Shown here: piece after piece, positions 60,601-64,000 of the stretch
Position numbering within the stretch: position 1 is the stretch's first letter
Layout of the letters: each line of letters starts with the position of its first letter
Assembly: GCF_022458985.1 (NCBI RefSeq)
Contig: NC_061777.1
Coordinates: 18,193,668 to 18,257,667, forward strand
Reading direction: 5' to 3'
Length of the DNA stretch: 64,000 bases
Source of the DNA: Mugil cephalus
Taxonomy: Eukaryota; Chordata; Actinopteri; Mugiliformes; Mugilidae
Notes under the pieces: model-generated
What the model was told of the DNA's origin: nothing
The model's database searches: none
What the model saw: only the letters and a program-made list of their open reading frames with translations
Position numbers and translations under genes: made by a program

Positions 60601-61788
60601 GCAATATTAATATTATAAACAACTAGTATTTTAAGCTGTATTTAATTTATGTAGAATATTGCAATATATCTCAATAATCTATGGTATTGATACTTATGTA
60701 TCACATTGTGAAGTCCTGCCCAGTACCCTCCCCTACAAATAATCTTGAGGCATCTCAAAATGCCTCATGCAATCACCACAGTCCGAAGAGACTGGCCCAG
60801 TCTGACTCCATATTCGATGGGATTGAAAGGGGTGATGTAATAATTTGTTCAGTAGGAACATTTTAGCCCCATCTGTTTCTTTGTGAATGTAGTAGACACA
60901 TTATATCTGCGCCATGTGCATTAAACACACATCAGGTGACCTGAAGGACAGAGACAACCAAAGCTCTCTCTCTCTGATCTTCTTTTACCGAATGGATAAT
61001 GGTTAATAAAAATGGGGGGAAAATTAATTTTCTTCCTTTTCTGTTTACAGGGCATTTGAAGCTCCACATTAGCCAGAACCCCTCAAAAAATTATACTGTT
61101 ATTATCAGACTGATGTCTGGGGCACGTAAAAGCACATATCTGATCGAAGCATCTCATTCAGCATCCATGTAAACAATCGAGAACGATTTCAATCATGTTG
61201 AAGAGATATTGCCCATGTCACAGAGGAGAACGTGTCAAATAAGAAAACAATAACAGAAGGCTGATGCGATGTGATTACACCCTTCAATAGATACAGTTAC
61301 AGATTCAGATCCTACCTGCTCCTGGAGCCAGCAACCAGCTGTACAAGTAACCAGCCGCCATGGAGAAATAAAGCACCAAGGCCCTCTGGCTGTTGACAGT
61401 ATCCAAGATGTGCTCCACTGTTACTGGGGTGTAGGGGTCCGAGTCCTGCTGGCCCGTTTGCCTCTCTACCAAGAGATCGGCGAAGGCTCGAGTACGGCCG
61501 CGTTCTGCCACCGCCAGGGCCTCATCATGGTGGCCTGTGGGGTTCAGAGGTTAGTGTTGATCAATGGACAAATTTCAAAACCCAACTTTGAGAGGCCAAG
61601 GTGGAATCTAACAGCGTGAGGAAGTGAGTATGCGAGACGCGCGTGTGCGTTGGCATACCTAGGCTGACAAGGACCCTTTGGAGAGCCTGGTAGCAGGAAG
61701 TTTGCAGGTCAAACAGAGAGAGTTTGTAGTCGGTGCTGTGCTGGGCTTCGTGCCGGATGGTTTCAAACAGTGCAGATGCCCGGTAGAG
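47042..61788 (-). CDS. ttc28: TTC28 (TPR repeat protein 28), 3' part: 15 coding exons, C-terminal 1352 residues
   Basis: Fifteen exons join in frame (4059 nt including stop). TTC28 is a very large protein (human about 2,480 residues) with many N-terminal TPRs, then a CHAT domain and a long Ser-rich tail; it has been linked to the spindle midzone and midbody in cytokinesis. Seen here: the last TPR-like helices (LYRASALFETIRHEAQ, HHDEALAVAERGRTRAFADL), a linker with EQHIASAREALGVESYYSR, the CHAT region at about window residues 245-600 (GRHRQLVMVLEGELYLIPFA, ECAHFATHISWKLAALVL, GAQCVLVSLWPVPVAASKVF), the ensuing helical region, and a disordered tail ending GYKFLSPGRFFPSSKC, identical to my recollection of human TTC28. 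The CHAT active site looks degenerate. The gene is cut by the right edge: TPR exons and promoter lie beyond 64000. Confidence 0.96.
48772..48879 (-). CDS. ttc28: TTC28 exon
   Basis: 108 nt coding G-FDLCEVGQEEVVLKTGK through ALQSLLALF plus G. The acceptor is ...gtgtgcag and the donor GTAAGT. Confidence 0.95.
48990..49119 (-). CDS. ttc28: TTC28 exon
   Basis: 130 nt coding LHQVLVQLQTGEKEQDFSLL through GCHEFLAAL plus G. The acceptor is ...cttctccag and the donor GTGAGT. Confidence 0.95.
49856..49879 (-). CDS. ttc28: TTC28 24-nt microexon
   Basis: Codes AVKNMVAM between ...EQLINR and LHQVLVQL, matching the equivalent human residues (AVKNMVGM as I recall them). The acceptor is ...gtggtctgaag, with its pyrimidine tract displaced upstream; the donor is GTAAGT. 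It is phase 0 on both sides, so skipping would delete eight residues and keep frame. Confidence 0.87.
50530..50606 (-). CDS. ttc28: TTC28 exon
   Basis: 77 nt coding G-LPPPALQALCKLITASEA through EQLINR. The acceptor is ...gtcccgtag and the donor GTAGGT. Confidence 0.93.
50974..51205 (-). CDS. ttc28: TTC28 exon
   Basis: 232 nt coding VEKSLQRIQNGQRNSMYTSQ through CSTTLQSLL plus G. The acceptor is ...ttattttcag and the donor GTATGT. Confidence 0.95.
51303..51427 (-). CDS. ttc28: TTC28 exon
   Basis: 125 nt coding G-YMLIGNDVKLNSPSSLIG through RDALRVLLHL. The acceptor is ...tctctttccag and the donor GTGAGA. Confidence 0.95.
51579..51826 (-). CDS. ttc28: TTC28 exon, C-terminal half of CHAT
   Basis: 248 nt beginning G-SYQESSSKVTADGV, then FLAAGAQCVLVSLWPVPVAA through YSHPSNWA plus G. 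The acceptor is ...tgtgtcatag and the donor GTTAGA. The segment equivalent to the LSACET motif of active CHAT proteases reads LGSYQES. Confidence 0.94.
51827..52231 (-). other. ttc28: TTC28 intron splitting the CHAT active-site segment
   Basis: 405 bp of AT-rich intron between VVLG and SYQES. Nothing else is seen. Confidence 0.85.
52232..52776 (-). CDS. ttc28: TTC28 exon, central CHAT domain with Gly/Arg-rich insertion
   Basis: 545 nt coding AHSRRPGPAPCGG, MAAVVGNPRLPSPVMDRWLW, the His-containing ECAHFATHISWK, a Gly/Arg/Ser-rich insert (about 52360-52505), YTIPESLHMQDDSSDVESIC and LPVKLVVLG. The acceptor ...gatggcccttag has a weak pyrimidine tract; the donor is GTAGGT. Confidence 0.9.
52871..53050 (-). 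CDS. ttc28: TTC28 exon, N-terminal CHAT strands
   Basis: 180 nt coding GLMHSSGPVGRHRQLVMVLE through SIHGLGSSTK. The acceptor is ...ggcttgacag. The donor GTCGAG matches the consensus only at GT, but frame and homology to the next exon support it. Confidence 0.88.
53228..53372 (-). CDS. ttc28: TTC28 exon, entry to the CHAT region
   Basis: 145 nt coding R-SCQSMTSLFSNTMSPAK through ALYDLLIAPMEG. The acceptor is ...gtttgtgcag and the donor GTATGT. Confidence 0.95.
53373..56187 (-). other. ttc28: TTC28 intron, 2.8 kb
   Basis: No exon is seen. It contains short CA repeats (53992-54003, 55653-55663, 55872-55888) and T runs near 55484-55493 and 56096-56110. Confidence 0.8.
56188..56328 (-). CDS. ttc28: TTC28 exon
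   Basis: 141 nt coding R-GCSSSETESEAGDLLDQQ through RMVSRNNLFN plus AG. The acceptor is ...ctctctttcag and the donor GTAGGC. Confidence 0.95.
56884..56927. repeat. Compound (GT)n(TA)n microsatellite
   Basis: GT repeats running directly into TA repeats in a TTC28 intron. Confidence 0.93.
57900..58395. mobile_element. Diverged interspersed repeat with inverted arms
   Basis: The stretch near 57939-58013 read on the minus strand and that near 58159-58238 read on the plus strand are related: both carry TTTCTGT..TAGTTT.CAT.TT.TC followed by TGCGTGG. This resembles a repeat motif recurrent in fish genomes (CATGTTCTCCCCGTGTCTGC type). A CTTTAC-rich tail after AATGACAAATAAAG lies at 58358-58390. I cannot name the family. 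It is non-coding and diverged. Confidence 0.55.
58585..58741 (-). CDS. ttc28: TTC28 exon
   Basis: 157 nt coding G-ILKFHEVYLDGVSEGG through EQHIASAREALGVESYYS plus AG. The acceptor is ...tttccgcag and the donor GTGAGA. Confidence 0.93.
58742..61315 (-). other. ttc28: TTC28 intron, 2.6 kb
   Basis: No exon, repeat family or gene is recognised. There is a short GT-rich patch near 59090-59120. Confidence 0.8.
61316..61534 (-). CDS. ttc28: TTC28 exon, last TPR-like segment
   Basis: 219 nt coding G-HHDEALAVAERGRTRAF through AAGYLYSWLLAPGA plus G. The acceptor is ...accccacag and the donor GTAGGA. Confidence 0.95.
61659..61788 (-). CDS. ttc28: TTC28 exon (first in window)
   Basis: 130 nt with acceptor ...ctctcctcag and donor GTATGC. 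Codes LYRASALFETIRHEAQHSTD to RVLVSL plus G. Confidence 0.95.
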
Positions 61789-64000
61789 CTGAGGAGAGGA
61801 CAGACAACACAACAATATCTTTTTAAATATTCTGAACTTTTTCATTTACGAGCCCAAGACACAACAAGAGAATGGTCATTGTTATTAACAGTTAAAAGCG
61901 CTCCTCAAAAGGTAGGCAAAGGCACTGGGACTGTCTCTATTGTGTGTTTGATTCAAACCAAGCAAATCCTTCTAAAAAAATATAAGCTTCCATAATACTG
62001 TTAGAGAGACATTTTGGATTAAAAAAAAATGCATGTATATATGATTAGGCTAAGGCATCTTGGCCACTAGATGGTGGAATTCCACCTCACGGGTCGTCAC
62101 AGTCCACTTCTGTGTCTCTCTCAACGCGAGGAAAGTAATGTAATGTAGCTTGAAGAATGACCACCGGGCACAAATAAACCTTTCCTCAGGTCTTACTTTC
62201 CTGGACACAGGAAAGGGCAACGAGAAGCTAAACCACTACCTGGGTGTCTCAGACAGAAGGCGTCCAAGGAAATAAATGGTTTGTGAATTCAATAGGTCTG
62301 TCAGTGTAATAGGACCTTTCTATTCAGCGCCAGAGATTGGATTGAGTGAAGGAGGGAGACAATGGAGAGGTGGGGCAGCAGGCAGTGTTGCACAGCGGCC
62401 AGGCAGAGCAGGCCAGCAGTGCTGATTCATGGGAACCCTTATTGATTTCCAATTTCTGCACCTATAGCAACCCCGTAGGATGACTGGGACTGCTATAGAG
62501 CCACTCTCCAGGAGTCCAGGGCCAGCAGAGAGGGGAAAGAAATCATGGTGCTTGACCACAGTCTCTACAAGACAAAGATCTGCAGTGGGGAAAAGGTTGT
62601 TGGTATGTATTAAATGCACCGGGGCTTTGATAGGAGAAGAAAAAGAAGAAAAAAAAATAGAAGGAGCGTGTGCATTGCTTGTGAGCGCACATATATGCAT
62701 ACACTGTAGCTCGTCTAGCATATCCCAAGGTCATGCAGGAAAGTGTGTCAGGCGGAGTGAAGGAGGAGAGTGGAGATCAGCAGAGAATCTGTGAGTCCTG
62801 CTGCATTAGTGCTGGTAAACGGAGCTGCTAGTCTCAGGCTGATTTTGCTGATAGGACTGCGGGCTGATTGCTGCAGTGCTAGTTTAATCTGTTAGGCTTC
62901 CCTTTAAGAATGAAACTAATTTCTCACAGCGCCTTTCCTCTGGCCTGACCCTTCCTGGCACAGATTAAAGGGAAACAATCCCAAATGTGCTGCGTCCACA
63001 GTGACTCGCTTGGCCGCGGTGCAGGTAATATTCGTCAGCTGCTTTGCATTCAGACGGCGCTCCCTCGTTTTACCGTCACCGACGCTAATGCGGCTTTTAT
63101 CTGACATGTCAAGTGGATCTCAGCGTCTCGCTGGATCTGTAACGCGAGCGGAGTTTAATAAAAGTGTACCACTAATGATTTTTTCGTAAAATCCCGGATA
63201 ACTCACTCCTCCCGTGCCACGCGATGCGAGTGCTAAAAAGCCTCATCTACAGCGGGCCGCTGGTATTCAAGCAAGCACGAGTCCATCGATCCACGTTCGC
63301 CGAGATATGAATGTGAGCGCTTCTCAGGGGGAGCACGCACTGTTCAAACAGCTGATTAGAATCAGGGACATGTCAGTCTGAGTCACGGTGAACTCTGGGA
63401 TCACAGGAAGCGTGGTAGGACACAGACGGGTTTAAATGTATAAAGAATGAGGAACATGAGGTCAGACACACTCAAACTACACCTATGGATGCTTTTTAAA
63501 TTTAAATACAAGCCCTCACAATAATGGTATGAAGCCGGTCAGGGTCTTTACCAAGGTCATACGTAGCGATAGGCCAGCTCATGAATAACCATTTGATCTA
63601 TACTCTGAGGACAACAGTGTCCTTTCCCACCACCAATTCACCCTGGGGGCTGCAAGCTGACAGGCCAAAAAAAAAAAAAAAAAGCCTTCAACATAGCTGT
63701 GGTGGTACATGCAGGCATAGGACCGGACTGCTGTTAGTTGCAACAAGGACAAAACAATGTTAACATGAACGATTAAGGGCTTAAGGTCAAGCGTTAAACT
63801 GGAAAGCAAACATGCAGTGGAAAATATGTTGCATTGGCTTGTTAGAATAATATTTGGCTTTAATTGCACACAAATTCCTCACTATGACTCACGAGCGCTC
63901 TGCTCCAGTCACCACCTTGGTTTAGTCTTTCTTTCCCAGCTCTTGTTGCGGATAATTGCAAACAGACAAAGTGTCTTTTTTGAAAAGCACGATGCAGGAC
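61789..64000 (-). other. ttc28: TTC28 intron, running off the right edge
   Basis: No further upstream TTC28 exon was recognised before the window ends. A-rich runs lie at 62639-62660 and 63666-63683. Confidence 0.7.

Noticed and set aside
62320-62721. Possible further TTC28 exon upstream of 61788
   Set aside because: The translated frame has no TPR pattern and no matching acceptor/donor pair; treated as intron.
1-64000. A previously undescribed multi-gene system
   Set aside because: All three genes belong to a known vertebrate block; I could not support any defence, mobile or biosynthetic cluster.

Overview
This is vertebrate nuclear DNA, most likely from a teleost fish with a compact genome. 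All three protein-coding genes are split by GT-AG introns, lie on the minus strand, and have close human counterparts. Reading leftward they are TTC28 (3' half only), PITPNB (complete) and MN1 (complete). As I recall the human map, this is the gene order and orientation of human chromosome 22q12.1, where the block covers close to a megabase; here it fits in about 55 kb. The short introns, frequent dinucleotide repeats and one repeat type familiar from fish genomes suggest a fish, probably percomorph-like. The species is inference.

Layout. 1-7860: non-coding DNA downstream of MN1 with microsatellites and a few candidate conserved non-coding stretches. 7861-24750: MN1, made of a huge first coding exon (20101-23632), a 10.7 kb intron, and a small last exon (9152-9399) carrying the conserved C-terminus. 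24751-29160: intergenic. 29165-45605: PITPNB, 11 coding exons including an 8-nt microexon. The joined frame is 271 residues, the length of the human protein, with an alternative C-terminus if the last intron is retained. 45606-46290: a short promoter-bearing gap. 46290-64000: the last 15 coding exons of TTC28 (1352 residues), covering the end of the TPR region, the CHAT domain and the Ser-rich tail. The 5' exons lie beyond the right edge.

The genes share a conserved neighbourhood rather than a pathway. MN1 is a nuclear transcriptional co-regulator, PITPNB a Golgi/ER phosphatidylinositol transfer protein, and TTC28 a large TPR-CHAT protein linked to the spindle midzone and midbody. I saw no operon, CRISPR array, viral gene, rRNA or tRNA.

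I found no undescribed multi-gene system. The most useful observations are gene-level: the PITPNB microexon and alternative last exon, glutamate at the PITPNB position that is phosphorylated Ser262 in mammals, a polyglycine run in the MN1 C-terminal exon, the degenerate CHAT active site with a Gly/Arg-rich insertion in TTC28, and a very weak splice donor inside the TTC28 CHAT region. Exon boundaries were placed by hand from GT/AG sites, reading phase and remembered human proteins; all joins keep frame.
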